DNA of 30,634 bases from assembly GCA_035310015.1 (NCBI GenBank), contig DATGEO010000055.1, positions 1-30,634 of the forward strand. The letters run 5' to 3'. The notes below the pieces were generated by a model. That model was given only the letters and a program-made list of their open reading frames with translations, had not been told where the DNA came from and did not search any database. Below, piece after piece: positions 15,542 to 24,258 of this stretch (position 1 is its first letter; each line of letters begins with the position of its first letter). This DNA comes from DATGEO01 sp035310015. Its GTDB lineage: Bacteria; Chloroflexota; Dormibacteria; Dormibacterales; Dormibacteraceae. Position numbers and translations under genes: made by a program.

Positions 15542-16756
15542 TCAGCCGCCCTGCTTGCGCACCAGCAGGGCGCGCTCGGCCGGGTTCTGACACAGATCCA
15601 GGGCCCGCAGCCGGGCCTGGCGGGCCAGCTCGTGCTCGCCCAGCTGTTCGAGGAGCTCGGCGCGCGCCGAATGCAGCAGGTGGTAGCCGCCGAGCGCCAT
15701 TGCGAGGTCGTTCACCTCGCCTAGGGCCACCTGCGGTCCAGCCACGTGGCTGACGGCGATCGCGCGGTTGAGGCGGATCACGGGTGAGTCGCCCATGCGG
15801 AGCAGCGAGTCGTACAGGAGCACGATCTGCCGCCAGTCCGTCTCCTCCCAGGTCCGCGCCTCGGCGTGCACCGCGGCGATCGCAGCCTGCAGCTCGTACG
15901 GGCCGGGACGCCGCAGCAGGGCCGCCGAGTCGAGCGTGCGCACGCCCTCGGCGATCGCGTCGCGGTCCCACCGCGACCGATCCTGGTCGGCGAGCAGGAC
16001 CATGTCACCGGCCGCGTCAAACCGCGCCGCCGAACGAGCGACGTTGAGCTGCATCAGCGCGAGCAGGCCGAGCACCTCCGGCTGGTTCGGCATCAACCTG
16101 TCGACGAGGCTCGTCAGCCACATCGCGTCCTCCGCCAGGTCGCGGCGCATCGCGACGGCGCCGCCACGGCTCAGGTAGCCCTCGTTGAACATCAGGTAGA
16201 GGACGGCCAGCACCGTCTCGAGGCGCGCGGGCAGGTCCGGTCCCTCGGGCACGCGGTAGGGGATGTTGGCGGCCACGATCTTGCGCTTGGCGCGCACGAT
16301 GCGCTGGGCCATCGTCGGTTCGGCGACGAGAAAGGCGGCGGCGATCTCGGCCGTGGTGAAGCCGGCCACGGCCCGGAGCGTCAGCGCCACCTGCGCGTCC
16401 TGCGGCAGGGCGGGATGGCAGCACGTGAAGATCAGGCGGAGCCGGTCGTCGGCCTCCGCGGGGTCGTCAGGCAAGGTCGAATGGTCCAGCAGGGCGATCT
16501 TCTCGGCGTAGCGGCGGTCGCGGCGCAGGATGTCGATCGCGCGCCGGCGCGCGGTGGTCATGAGCCACGCGCCCGGGTTGTCGGGTATGCCCTGCTCCGG
16601 CCATCTCTCGAGCGCGGCGACGAGGCTGTCCTGGACCACCTCCTCGGCGACGTCGAAGTTGCCGAGGATCCGCACCAGGGCGGCGGTCAGTCGCCCGGCC
16701 TCCTCGCGGAAGACCGCGGCAACCGCCGCAGGTGTCGTGGTCCGGCTGCCCGTCAG
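15542..16756 (-). CDS. ECF42-type sigma factor with C-terminal TPR-like extension, probable CTG start
   Basis: The 404-residue product has ECF sigma regions 2 and 4 (EEAGRLTAALVRILGNFDVAEEVVQDSLVAAL, then WLMTTARRRAIDILRR; region 4 around VAGFTTAEIAAAFLVAEPTMAQRIVRAKRKI) followed by some 220 residues of helical TPR-like sequence (YLMFNEGYLSRGG through ALDLCQNPAERALLV). This is the architecture of the ECF42 group, which lacks an anti-sigma factor and is typically linked to DGPF/YCII proteins, as here. The frame has no ATG, GTG or TTG near the expected N-terminus. The CTG at 16756 overlaps the DGPF gene's TGA (CTGA) and gives a normal-length lead of about 15 residues before region 2. Earlier codons in this frame are a shadow of the DGPF gene. 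Confidence 0.92.
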   Translation of the reverse strand: MTGSRTTTPAAVAAVFREEAGRLTAALVRILGNFDVAEEVVQDSLVAALERWPEQGIPDNPGAWLMTTARRRAIDILRRDRRYAEKIALLDHSTLPDDPAEADDRLRLIFTCCHPALPQDAQVALTLRAVAGFTTAEIAAAFLVAEPTMAQRIVRAKRKIVAANIPYRVPEGPDLPARLETVLAVLYLMFNEGYLSRGGAVAMRRDLAEDAMWLTSLVDRLMPNQPEVLGLLALMQLNVARSAARFDAAGDMVLLADQDRSRWDRDAIAEGVRTLDSAALLRRPGPYELQAAIAAVHAEARTWEETDWRQIVLLYDSLLRMGDSPVIRLNRAIAVSHVAGPQVALGEVNDLAMALGGYHLLHSARAELLEQLGEHELARQARLRALDLCQNPAERALLVRKQGG

Positions 16757-17109
16757 CTCTCCCGCGAGTGGTCGACTATCGGCCGGATCTCGACCGTGCC
16801 CGGCCATTCCTTGGCCATCGCGAGCGCCTCGTCGAGGTCTGCCACCTCGATGACGGCGAAGCCGCCGACGACCTCTTTCGACTCGATGAACGGCCCGTCG
16901 GTGACGGTGATCCTGCCGTCCTTGCGGGACACGGTGGTCGCGGTGCCGGGGCCTTGGAGCTCGTGGCCGCCGATCACCTTGCCGTTCTTGTAGTACTTCT
17001 CGAACCACTTGCCGGACTGCTCGTAGTCGGCCGTGGCCTGTGCTCGCTGGTCCTCCGGGAGCTGGTCGACCCCTTCCATCGTGCCGCCGAACAAGAGAAC
17101 GTATTTCAT
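16753..17109 (-). CDS. YCII/DGPF-domain protein
   Basis: This 118-residue cytoplasmic protein contains the family-naming motif in TVTDGPFIESKEVVGGFAVIE (about residues 68-88) and the usual opening MKYVLLFGG. DGPF proteins adopt a ferredoxin-like YCII fold and are encoded beside ECF42 sigma factors in many bacteria. Their biochemical role is not established. GGAGG lies 7 nt before the ATG at 17109. The stop overlaps the CTG start of the sigma factor gene, so the two are translationally coupled. Confidence 0.95.
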   Translation of the reverse strand: MKYVLLFGGTMEGVDQLPEDQRAQATADYEQSGKWFEKYYKNGKVIGGHELQGPGTATTVSRKDGRITVTDGPFIESKEVVGGFAVIEVADLDEALAMAKEWPGTVEIRPIVDHSRES

Positions 17110-17157
17110 GCTCTTACCTCCATCAGCGACGACGAACGGAGGGCCTGCAATTCGACA

Positions 17158-17958
17158 TCACGAGCCCGTGAACTCGGGCTCCTGCTTGGCGATGAAGCTC
17201 ATGATCCCGATCGCGGCGTCGGTGCTGAGTGAGGCGCGGGCGAAGTTCTCCATCTCGATCTCGAGCGCGTCGTGCAGCGACCTGTCGAAGCCGCGATGGA
17301 TGGCGTCCTTGATCATGGCGTAGGCGAACGTCGGTCCCTTGGCGAGCTTGCCGGCGAGCTCAGCGACGGCCGCCTGGAACTCCTCTGGCGAAACGGCGCG
17401 ATCGACGAGGCCGGCCGCTTCGGCCTCCCTGGCCGACAGCCGCGTGGACTCCATGATGTAGCGCTTGGCGCGCGCGAGCCCGATCAAGCGCGGCAGCCGC
17501 TGCGTGCCGCCGGCGCCAGGGATGATGCCGAGCGAGGACTCGGTCTGGCCGATCCGGGAGCGCCCGTCTTCGACCATGATCCGGAAGTCGCAGCACAGCG
17601 CCAGCTCGCAGCCTCCGCCCTGGGCGTGGCCGTTGATGGCCGCGATCACGGGCTTGGGACAGTGCTCGATCGCGTCGTAGTGGACGTTGGCGCGGCGCAT
17701 GAAGGCCTTGATCTGGTCGAGGGCGTCGGGCGCGGTGCGGTCGAAGCCCGCCAGCGCGGAGAGGTCGGCGCCGACGCTGAAGTACTTCTCGTAGGCCGAG
17801 GCCAGCACCACCACCCGCACCGACGGATCGTCGCCGAGCTCGTTGAAGGCCGCGCCCAGCTCCGCCATCAGGTCCTCGGCGATGGCGTTGATCTTGTTGC
17901 GGTGCATGACGACACGGGCGATTGCGCCGTCGCGCTCGACGTCTACGAACTCTCCCAT
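17158..17958 (-). CDS. Enoyl-CoA hydratase/isomerase family protein
   Basis: The 266-residue crotonase-fold enzyme should hydrate trans-2-enoyl-CoA to the (3S)-hydroxyacyl-CoA. The oxyanion-hole strands are FSVGADLSAL and INGHAQGGGCELALCCDFRI. Both catalytic Glu residues are kept: one in GGGCELALCC and one in GQTESSLGIIPGAGGTQRLPR. Length is typical. The ATG at 17958 shares its A with the TGA of the upstream SDR gene, implying coupling. It is the last gene of the beta-oxidation-like operon. The 48 bp downstream before the DGPF start show no clear terminator. Confidence 0.94.
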   Translation of the reverse strand: MGEFVDVERDGAIARVVMHRNKINAIAEDLMAELGAAFNELGDDPSVRVVVLASAYEKYFSVGADLSALAGFDRTAPDALDQIKAFMRRANVHYDAIEHCPKPVIAAINGHAQGGGCELALCCDFRIMVEDGRSRIGQTESSLGIIPGAGGTQRLPRLIGLARAKRYIMESTRLSAREAEAAGLVDRAVSPEEFQAAVAELAGKLAKGPTFAYAMIKDAIHRGFDRSLHDALEIEMENFARASLSTDAAIGIMSFIAKQEPEFTGS

Positions 17959-18791
17959 CAGTAGACGAAGAGCGGAATGCCGCCCGCCACCTCGATCGCC
18001 GTGCCTGTGATGTAGCCGGCCTCGTCGGTGCAGAGGAAGGCGATCGTGTGGGAGATGTCTCTAGGCTGGCCGGGCCGCTTGAAGATGGTCCGCGCCGTCT
18101 CGCGCTCCTGGTACTTCGGGTCGAGGAACTGGAAGCCTTCGGTGGCGATGATGCCGGGCACGATCGCATTCGACGTGATGTTGTGGCGGCCGCCCTCAAG
18201 CGCACAGCTCTTTGAGAGTCCGATGCATCCGGCCTTGCTGGCTGAGTAGCTGGCCTGGCCGTAAACGCCCATCGTGCCCGCCACCGACGCCATGAAGATG
18301 ACGCGGCCCCACTTCTGCTCGACCATGTAGGGCCACGCCTCTTTCGTGCAGTTGAACGCGCCGGTGAGGTTGACCTTGATGTCGCGGTCCCAGAGCCTGT
18401 AGTCCATGTTCTCGATCCGCGCCACGTTGTCGAGGGTCGCCGCGTTGTTGATCAGGATGTCGATGCGGCCGAATTCATCCTTGACCTTCTTCATGACGTC
18501 GCGGATCTGCTCGCGATTGGTGACGTCCATCTTGATCGCCAGCGACTTGCGGCCCATCTTCCGAATCTCTTCGGCCGTCTGGTTCGAATGCACCCAGCCC
18601 TGCGACAGCGCGAGCTGGGCCAGCGGACTATCCGACTCTTCGGCCGTCTTCTGCAGATCGGGGTCGTCCTCGACGAGGATGTCAGTGATCACGACGTCGG
18701 CTCCGGCCTCGGCGAGGGTCAGAGCGTCCTGCCGGCCGAGCCCGCGCGATGCGCCCGTCACGACTGCAACCTTCCCTGTCAGATCGAACAT
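17958..18791 (-). CDS. Short-chain dehydrogenase/reductase (FabG-like)
   Basis: This 277-residue NAD(P)-dependent oxidoreductase has the cofactor loop TGASRGLG (residues 13-20), the NNAA motif in IDILINNAATLDN, the catalytic Ser in FMASVAGTMG and the YSASK pair (YxxxK). It is longer than classical FabG because of an insertion after the second strand, rich in acidic residues (DILVEDDPDLQKTAEESDSP and on). It probably oxidises a 3-hydroxyacyl-CoA in this operon. GGAGG lies 4 nt before the ATG at 18791. It follows the acyl-CoA dehydrogenase by 10 bp and overlaps the enoyl-CoA hydratase by one base. Confidence 0.93.
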   Translation of the reverse strand: MFDLTGKVAVVTGASRGLGRQDALTLAEAGADVVITDILVEDDPDLQKTAEESDSPLAQLALSQGWVHSNQTAEEIRKMGRKSLAIKMDVTNREQIRDVMKKVKDEFGRIDILINNAATLDNVARIENMDYRLWDRDIKVNLTGAFNCTKEAWPYMVEQKWGRVIFMASVAGTMGVYGQASYSASKAGCIGLSKSCALEGGRHNITSNAIVPGIIATEGFQFLDPKYQERETARTIFKRPGQPRDISHTIAFLCTDEAGYITGTAIEVAGGIPLFVY

Positions 18792-18801
18792 CGCTCCTCC
18801 G

Positions 18802-19998
18802 TTACTTCAGCCTGATGGTGGCCCGCGAGCCGGCGATCGCGCGCGAGATCACGAGCCGCTGGATCTCGGCCGTGCCCTCCCAGATCTGGTAGATCTTCGC
18901 GTCCCGGAACCATTTCTCGACCGGGTACTCCTTGATGTAGCCGTAGCCGCCGAGGACCTGGATGGCGTCGGTCGTGACCTCCATCGCGACGTCGGCCGCG
19001 AAGCACTTGGCCATCGATCCCTCGGCGCGCTCGAACGGCCGGCCCTGGGTCGCCATCCAGCCCGCGCGCCAGATGAGCAGGCGTGCGGCGTCGATCTTCA
19101 TCGCCATGTCGGCGAGCTTGAAACCGATCGCCTCGTGCTGCCACAACGGCTTGCCGAACTGCTTGCGGTCCTGCGCGTACCCCAGCGCGAACTCGTACGC
19201 CGCGCGCGCGATGCCCAGGGCTCCCGCCCCCACGCCGGGCCGGGTCGCCTCGAGCGTCATCAGCGCGCCGAGCGCGCCCGGGCCGGCATTGCCGGCGTCG
19301 GGCTCGCCGCCGAGCCGGTTCTCGAGCGGGACGTGGCAGTCCTCGAGGATCACCTGCGCGGTGTGGCTCGCGCGCACGCCGAGCTTCTGCTCCTTGCGCC
19401 CCATCTTCAGGCCCGGCGTGCCCTTCGGCACGAGGAACGACGCGATGCCGGCCGGGCCTTTGGCCGGGTCGGTGTTGGCGTAGATCACGTGGTAGTCGGC
19501 GATGCCGCCGTTGGTGCAGAACTGCTTCGTGCCGTTGAGGACGTAGCCATCGCTCACGCGCGCGGCGCGCGTTTTCATCGCCAGCGCGTCGGAGCCTGAG
19601 TCCGGCTCGGTGAGGCCGAGACCTCCGAGCACGAGCTTGTCGGGGTTCGTGAACTCAGGCAGCCAGCGCTTCTTCTGCTCTTCGGTGCCGCTCGAGCGGA
19701 TGCCCGCGATCGCGAGGCCCATCGACTGGATGCACACCGCGATCCCGGCGCAGCCCCACGAGAGCTCCTCGTTGATCATCAGCTCGGTCAGGAAGTCGAG
19801 GCCCTGGCCGCCGTACGCCTCGGGGATGAAGGCCGCCGGGCTCAGCCCGATCCTGTGCGCCTTCTTCACGACCTCGTAGGGGAACTCCTCGGTCTCGTCG
19901 AAGTGCGCGGCGACCGGGCGGATCTCGTTGACCGCGAAGTCGTGGGCCAGCTCGCGGATGGCCTCCTGCTCTTCGGTCAGCCTGAAATCAAGAGGCAT
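18802..19998 (-). CDS. Acyl-CoA dehydrogenase
   Basis: This 398-residue FAD enzyme introduces the 2,3-double bond into acyl-CoA. The FAD/acyl-binding loop is LGGLGLTEPDSGSDALAMKTRA (about residues 124-145). The catalytic Glu is in KIYQIWEGTAEIQRLVI near the C-terminus, the position used by short- and medium-chain enzymes. DRKQFGKPLWQHEAIGFKLADM and QVLGGYGYIKEYPVEKWFRDA are family-typical. Its start ATG lies inside the end of the MaoC gene (11-bp overlap). It likely passes electrons to an electron-transfer flavoprotein not found in the window. Substrate length or branching cannot be assigned. Confidence 0.95.
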   Translation of the reverse strand: MPLDFRLTEEQEAIRELAHDFAVNEIRPVAAHFDETEEFPYEVVKKAHRIGLSPAAFIPEAYGGQGLDFLTELMINEELSWGCAGIAVCIQSMGLAIAGIRSSGTEEQKKRWLPEFTNPDKLVLGGLGLTEPDSGSDALAMKTRAARVSDGYVLNGTKQFCTNGGIADYHVIYANTDPAKGPAGIASFLVPKGTPGLKMGRKEQKLGVRASHTAQVILEDCHVPLENRLGGEPDAGNAGPGALGALMTLEATRPGVGAGALGIARAAYEFALGYAQDRKQFGKPLWQHEAIGFKLADMAMKIDAARLLIWRAGWMATQGRPFERAEGSMAKCFAADVAMEVTTDAIQVLGGYGYIKEYPVEKWFRDAKIYQIWEGTAEIQRLVISRAIAGSRATIRLK

Positions 19999-20341
19999 CG
20001 AACTCGGCCGTTCCTTTCGTGAGGATCTGGTCTCCGTGCTGGTTCACCGCGCGGATCTGGAGCTTGCCGGGCGAGGTCTCTGCGGCCGAGAAGGTGACCA
20101 GGTCGCCGGGCTCGACCATGCCCGCGAAGCGGCACGACAGGCGGCGCAGCCTCAGGGGTCCGCCCGCGGCCTTGCCCGCCACGACCGCGGCGATGCTCAT
20201 CTGGAGCATGCCGTGCGCGATCACGCCGGGCAGCCCGACGGAGCGGGCGAACTTCTCGTCGAGGTGGATCGGGTTCAAATCACCCGACGCGCGCGCGTAG
20301 GCGGCGATCTGCTCCTCGCGGAACTCGACCTTCTGCTCCAC
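19988..20341 (-). CDS. MaoC-like (R)-specific hydratase/dehydratase subunit with catalytic motif
   Basis: The 117-residue hot-dog protein carries the hydratase-2 motif in YARASGDLNPIHLDEKFARSVGLPGVIAHGML (about residues 15-46), with the catalytic Asp and His. It starts at GTG 20341, 4 bp after the upstream MaoC-N gene stops. The pair resembles the two-subunit dehydratases HadA/HadB of mycobacteria, where this is the catalytic (HadB-like) subunit. It would act on (3R)-hydroxyacyl thioesters. Its stop lies within the acyl-CoA dehydrogenase gene. Confidence 0.92.
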   Translation of the reverse strand: MEQKVEFREEQIAAYARASGDLNPIHLDEKFARSVGLPGVIAHGMLQMSIAAVVAGKAAGGPLRLRRLSCRFAGMVEPGDLVTFSAAETSPGKLQIRAVNQHGDQILTKGTAEFDAS

Positions 20342-20345
20342 GCGC

Positions 20346-20729
20346 TTACGGGCGAATGACGAACAGCGCCCGGGAGCGGCACACGGGCTCTCCGGCAGCG
20401 CTCGCGGTATCGGTTTCGAGGGTCACGAACCGCATGCCGCGCCGCTCGTTGTCAGCGGTCACACGCGCGCGGGAGGTCACGGACTCCCCGACCTCCGGGT
20501 GGCGAATCCACTTGAACTCCTGCTCCGCGTGCAGGAGCTTGGCGAAGTTGATCGCGGCCTCCTCGTCGCCGAAAAGCTGGGGAGCGGTCACGCCCAGCGA
20601 GTAGACCGCGGCGTAGGTCGGCGGAACGCCGTCGGCGGGGTCGGCCCCGATCGCCCAAGCGAAGGCGGCCACGTGCTCCGGATCGAGCTCCACCGTGACC
20701 GGGTCGTACTGCTTGCCCTCGACTCCCAC
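20346..20729 (-). CDS. MaoC N-terminal-domain (FAS1-like) dehydratase subunit
   Basis: The 127-residue product has the hot-dog fold of MaoC_dehydrat_N proteins: VELDPEHVAAFAWAIGADPADGVPPTYAAVYSLGVTAPQLFGD, then LLHAEQEFKWIRHPEVGESVTSRARVTADNERRGMRFVTLET. It lacks the D-x-N-P-x-H catalytic motif, as expected for the HadA-like partner that binds the acyl chain. The start is GTG 20729; a TACCCT box lies 10 nt upstream (20740-20745), perhaps the operon promoter. It is the first of five genes in the 20729-17158 unit. Confidence 0.88.
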   Translation of the reverse strand: MGVEGKQYDPVTVELDPEHVAAFAWAIGADPADGVPPTYAAVYSLGVTAPQLFGDEEAAINFAKLLHAEQEFKWIRHPEVGESVTSRARVTADNERRGMRFVTLETDTASAAGEPVCRSRALFVIRP

Positions 20730-20759
20730 GGTGGTTCAGAGGGTAGTCGAAATGAGCTG

Positions 20760-23087
20760 CTAGGCCCGGCCGGGGCGGAAGCGGACCGCGACCCGCTTGA
20801 GCATCAGCGGCCGCAGCACCGACCACGCTTCCATGACCGTCGCGCGCGCCGACTGCGCGAGGTCCGGCGGCGCGTACGCGGCGATGACGAATCCATTGGA
20901 GAGCGCGCGCACCGACGCGGCAGCCTCGGGGAAGACGCGCGCCAGCCTCCGGCTCAGCTCCAGCGGCGTCTCCCCCGGCTGGATCTGCGCACCCGCCAGC
21001 CGGGCCAGCGCAAGGGTGCGGTTCCACACCCCCATCACCGTGCGCGGCCGGAGGTATCGAGACGCGACCACCGCCAGGATCAGCAGCAGCGCCAGCAGCA
21101 CGCCCGCGATGCGAGTCAGCGTGGACGCGTCCAGCGCGTTCAGGTGGAAGCCGCTCGCGCCGCCGGCATTGGCGCCGGTGTCCTGGTTGCCACCGAGGCG
21201 CCCGGGGTTCAGCGTCGCCTGCACGCCGCCGATTCCCGGCACGCCGGTCGGGGTGTCGCAGTGGTTGTCCCGCAGGCAGACGTTGGTGCCCGAGGGCAGC
21301 CCGCGCGGGATCGAGAAGTAGGTGCCGTCGTTCGTCGGCTCGAAGGGGATCCAGCCGAACCCGGGGAAGTAGCTCTCGACCCACGTGTGGGCGTCCTCCC
21401 CGCGGACGATATAGCGGTTCTGGTTCGTGTCGTACGTGCCGCCGCCGTAGCCGTTGACGAGACGGGTCGGGATCCCGAGTGAGCGCAGCATGTCGCCCAT
21501 CGCGGTCGCGAAGTACTCGCAGTAGCCCTCGTGCGAGGTGAACAGGAAGTAGTACAGCGGATCGACTCCAGCCGGCGCGATCTTCGGCGTCAGGGTGTAG
21601 CGGAAGGTGCTGCCCCGCAGGTAGTTCTGGATCGCCATCGCGGCGTCGTACGGGTTGGTCGTGCCCGCGGTCAGCTGCACCGCCAGGTCGTGGATGGCTT
21701 TGAGAACGGCGGGCCGGCGGTAGCCCTCGGCGGGCAGGCCCATGTACGGCTGCAGCCACTGCGCGTACTGCGTGCCCGCGGTGCGCAGCGTGTCCTCCTG
21801 GACGTCGGGGAACTCGACCGTGACGTTGTAGGTGCCGGTCGACCGCGGCGGCACCAGGCTCGAGAGCCGATCGATGGTCACGAGCTGAGTCGACGCCGAG
21901 AACGCCGGCGGCACATGCACCTCTCCGGCGAGCGTTGCTCGGTCGACTCGGAACAGCTGGCCCGGATAGAAAAGGATGTCGGCGTAGCCTGCGGGCGGCG
22001 AGACCATGTTGATGCCGAACGTCGCAAGCGCCATGTTGTTGTACGTCTCGCCGTAATCCGGAATCTCGCCTTTCGGTATCGGCACCCGCAGGTCGGCGCT
22101 CTCGTACGTCCACTCGCCGTTGTCGGGAATCGTCACGTTGACGCCGCGGAAGTAGTGCGGGCCCGGGTACTGCCCGGTGACCGTGTACGTGAACACGATC
22201 GACTTCGACTTCTTCAGCGGGCCGCCGAGGCCGACGTCGGTCGAAAACCCGGTCGTGCCGCCACCCGTGCCCGTGCCGGTGCCGAGGTCGGGGCGGTTGA
22301 GCTGCTGCTGGATCTGCGCCCAGTCGGAGAACAGGCTCGACTCCATGCTCTGCGTGCGGTCGAAGGTCGAGAGCGGCGGCAGCATGATGCCGAGGACCAC
22401 CAGCGCGGCGGTCGCGACGAGCCCGCTCTCCCAGAAGTCCCACCGCGCATCGCCCGTGAGCTTCACGTGCGCTTGCGTCGCCTTGGCGATCGAGCCCGTG
22501 TAGTTGGTCCAGAGCAGCAGCGCAAACGTAAGGACCAGGAACACCAGCGTGTACGTGTTCTGGTTGGGCGAGTTGAGGACGTTGGTCGCGAACGCGGCTG
22601 CGCCGGGGATCAAGCCGGTGAGCGGCTGCCGCCAGCGCAGCACGCACCACGTCAGCCACGCGCCCGTGACCCACATCAGCCATGTGACGAAGAGCAGCAC
22701 GAAAGCGGTGTCGGCGAAGGCGGATCCGTCCTGCACCCGGCCGATCCACGCCTGGATGAGAGCCAGGCCTGACGGGTCGAGTGGATGCGTGGTGCGGAAC
22801 GCGGGCGCGGTCACCGCGGCCGCGACCACGGGGCCGATGGCCACGCCGGCGCCCACGCCCGACCACCACGGCAGCGGCGTCAGCGCAAGCACGCCCATCA
22901 GCACCGCGCCCGCCAACGCGACCAGCGGCACGACGTCGATGCCTGGCACCCACGCCGCGGACACAGTCGACTTCGCGATCGTCAGCACCAGAAGGAGCGC
23001 GATCAGCGCCGACCACAGCGAACCGGCCGGCACGGCCGCGCGCGTCCTCTCCCAGGCGAGCGACGGGTTAACCGATGCGGATTGCAT
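20760..23087 (-). CDS. Transglutaminase-like membrane protein (TgpA/DUF3488 family)
   Basis: The 775-residue protein has about five or six N-terminal membrane helices (residues 25-240), a large extracytoplasmic domain, and one more helix near 665-690, followed by a cytoplasmic DUF4129-like tail. The transglutaminase core holds the catalytic Cys523 in EGYCEYFATAMGDMLRSLGIP and His567 in GEDAHTWVESYFPGFGWIPFEPT, with an acidic third residue at about 583. Such proteins are found with MoxR and DUF58 genes, as here, and may process or cross-link envelope proteins. The start at 23087 lies 20 bp inside the end of the DUF58 gene. A Gly/Thr-rich stretch (about 269-280) is a flexible linker. Confidence 0.93.
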   Translation of the reverse strand: MQSASVNPSLAWERTRAAVPAGSLWSALIALLLVLTIAKSTVSAAWVPGIDVVPLVALAGAVLMGVLALTPLPWWSGVGAGVAIGPVVAAAVTAPAFRTTHPLDPSGLALIQAWIGRVQDGSAFADTAFVLLFVTWLMWVTGAWLTWCVLRWRQPLTGLIPGAAAFATNVLNSPNQNTYTLVFLVLTFALLLWTNYTGSIAKATQAHVKLTGDARWDFWESGLVATAALVVLGIMLPPLSTFDRTQSMESSLFSDWAQIQQQLNRPDLGTGTGTGGGTTGFSTDVGLGGPLKKSKSIVFTYTVTGQYPGPHYFRGVNVTIPDNGEWTYESADLRVPIPKGEIPDYGETYNNMALATFGINMVSPPAGYADILFYPGQLFRVDRATLAGEVHVPPAFSASTQLVTIDRLSSLVPPRSTGTYNVTVEFPDVQEDTLRTAGTQYAQWLQPYMGLPAEGYRRPAVLKAIHDLAVQLTAGTTNPYDAAMAIQNYLRGSTFRYTLTPKIAPAGVDPLYYFLFTSHEGYCEYFATAMGDMLRSLGIPTRLVNGYGGGTYDTNQNRYIVRGEDAHTWVESYFPGFGWIPFEPTNDGTYFSIPRGLPSGTNVCLRDNHCDTPTGVPGIGGVQATLNPGRLGGNQDTGANAGGASGFHLNALDASTLTRIAGVLLALLLILAVVASRYLRPRTVMGVWNRTLALARLAGAQIQPGETPLELSRRLARVFPEAAASVRALSNGFVIAAYAPPDLAQSARATVMEAWSVLRPLMLKRVAVRFRPGRA

Positions 23088-24258
23088 CCCTGGTCCTCAC
23101 CAGTCGCGCGAAGTCGTCGCCGCTGCGCACCACGTAGAGGTCGACATCCTGGCCGAGGTCGAAGCTCGGGTTCATGTCCGGGCCGCCGAAGCTCGACGGG
23201 TCGACGTAGAAGACGATCAGCGTGGTCCTGCGGCCGCGCACCGCCTGCAGCAGCCGCACCCATCCCGGCTCGGCGCTCGGGGTGATGACGGCGATCGCGC
23301 GGCGCGGCAGCCGGCGCATCCGGTCCCAGGCGAGGGCCTGGGACAGCGAGGTCATGCCGTCGGCCTGGGCGATGGCCAGGTAGTCGAGGATCAGCCGGTC
23401 CTGGCGCAGGGCTCGGTGCGGCTCGAGGAACGTGCCGCGCGCGTCGTTGGCGATGAGCCCCACCTGGCGGCCGCGGCTGTGGACCTGCGAGGTCATCGAC
23501 GCCGCGAGGCTGATCGCGTACTCGACGGTCGACTCCTCCCCCTCGCCGAAATGGACCTTGCGGTCGAGGTCGAGGATGATCCAGATGTCGGTGGTCAGAG
23601 GCTGCTCGAAGGTCTTCGACATCAGCCGGCCGTGATGCACGGACAGCGGCCAGTGGATGCGGCCGAAGCTGTCGCCCGACGTGTAGTCGCGCACGCCCCC
23701 GGTCTCGGGCGGATAGTCCGCCCACGCACCGAAGCTCGGCGACACGCCGACCTGCTGGGCGCTGGACGTCAGCAGGTCGGGGATCGGGCGGACGCGCGGA
23801 TAGACGAGGACCGTCGTCCGCTCCCGCAGGCGGCTCTCCCGGCTGAAGAGCCCGAACGGCTCCTGCACGCGCAGCGAGGTCGGGCCGAACGTCATCCAGC
23901 CGCGGCGCCGGTACGTGCCGCGAGACTTCCACGTCACGGCCTCGCCGCCCACCGAGAGCACCCGACCCGGCTGGTAGCCGGGAATCTGGCCGAGGTCGCG
24001 GACCTCCAGCCAGGGCGCGGGCACCCAGCCGGTCTTGCGGACGGTGAAAACCTCCTCGAACGGCTCGCCGACGGTCGGGGTGCCGGGGTCGAGGTGGCGC
24101 GCGAAGGCGATGCCGCGGATCACCAGGCGCGGCCACGCCCACGCGATCACGAAGAGGAGGCACAGCGCGTACGCCAGCGCGTAGGCGGGCCGGACCGCCG
24201 TCAGCCACGTGAAGAGGAGCAGGAGACCGAGGGCAAACCCGAGGGCTACCTTGCTCAT
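23068..24258 (-). CDS. DUF58 domain protein
   Basis: The 396-residue protein begins with two membrane helices (FALGLLLLFTWLTAV and ALAYALCLLFVIAWAW). The central DUF58 signature is DYTSGDSFGRIHWPLSVHHGRLMSKTFE (about residues 192-219), and a von Willebrand A-like domain follows, beginning IWIILDLDRKV. DUF58 proteins occur between MoxR ATPases and transglutaminase-like proteins and are thought to work with them in envelope-related chaperoning. The ATG at 24258 is followed by MSKVALGF. A 136-bp gap separates it from the MoxR gene. Confidence 0.93.
   Translation of the reverse strand: MSKVALGFALGLLLLFTWLTAVRPAYALAYALCLLFVIAWAWPRLVIRGIAFARHLDPGTPTVGEPFEEVFTVRKTGWVPAPWLEVRDLGQIPGYQPGRVLSVGGEAVTWKSRGTYRRRGWMTFGPTSLRVQEPFGLFSRESRLRERTTVLVYPRVRPIPDLLTSSAQQVGVSPSFGAWADYPPETGGVRDYTSGDSFGRIHWPLSVHHGRLMSKTFEQPLTTDIWIILDLDRKVHFGEGEESTVEYAISLAASMTSQVHSRGRQVGLIANDARGTFLEPHRALRQDRLILDYLAIAQADGMTSLSQALAWDRMRRLPRRAIAVITPSAEPGWVRLLQAVRGRRTTLIVFYVDPSSFGGPDMNPSFDLGQDVDLYVVRSGDDFARLVRTRDAIRIG

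Noticed and set aside
20452..23016. 854-codon minus-strand ORF
   Set aside because: Arg/Gly-rich shadow in another frame of the transglutaminase-like gene; it also crosses into the MaoC gene.
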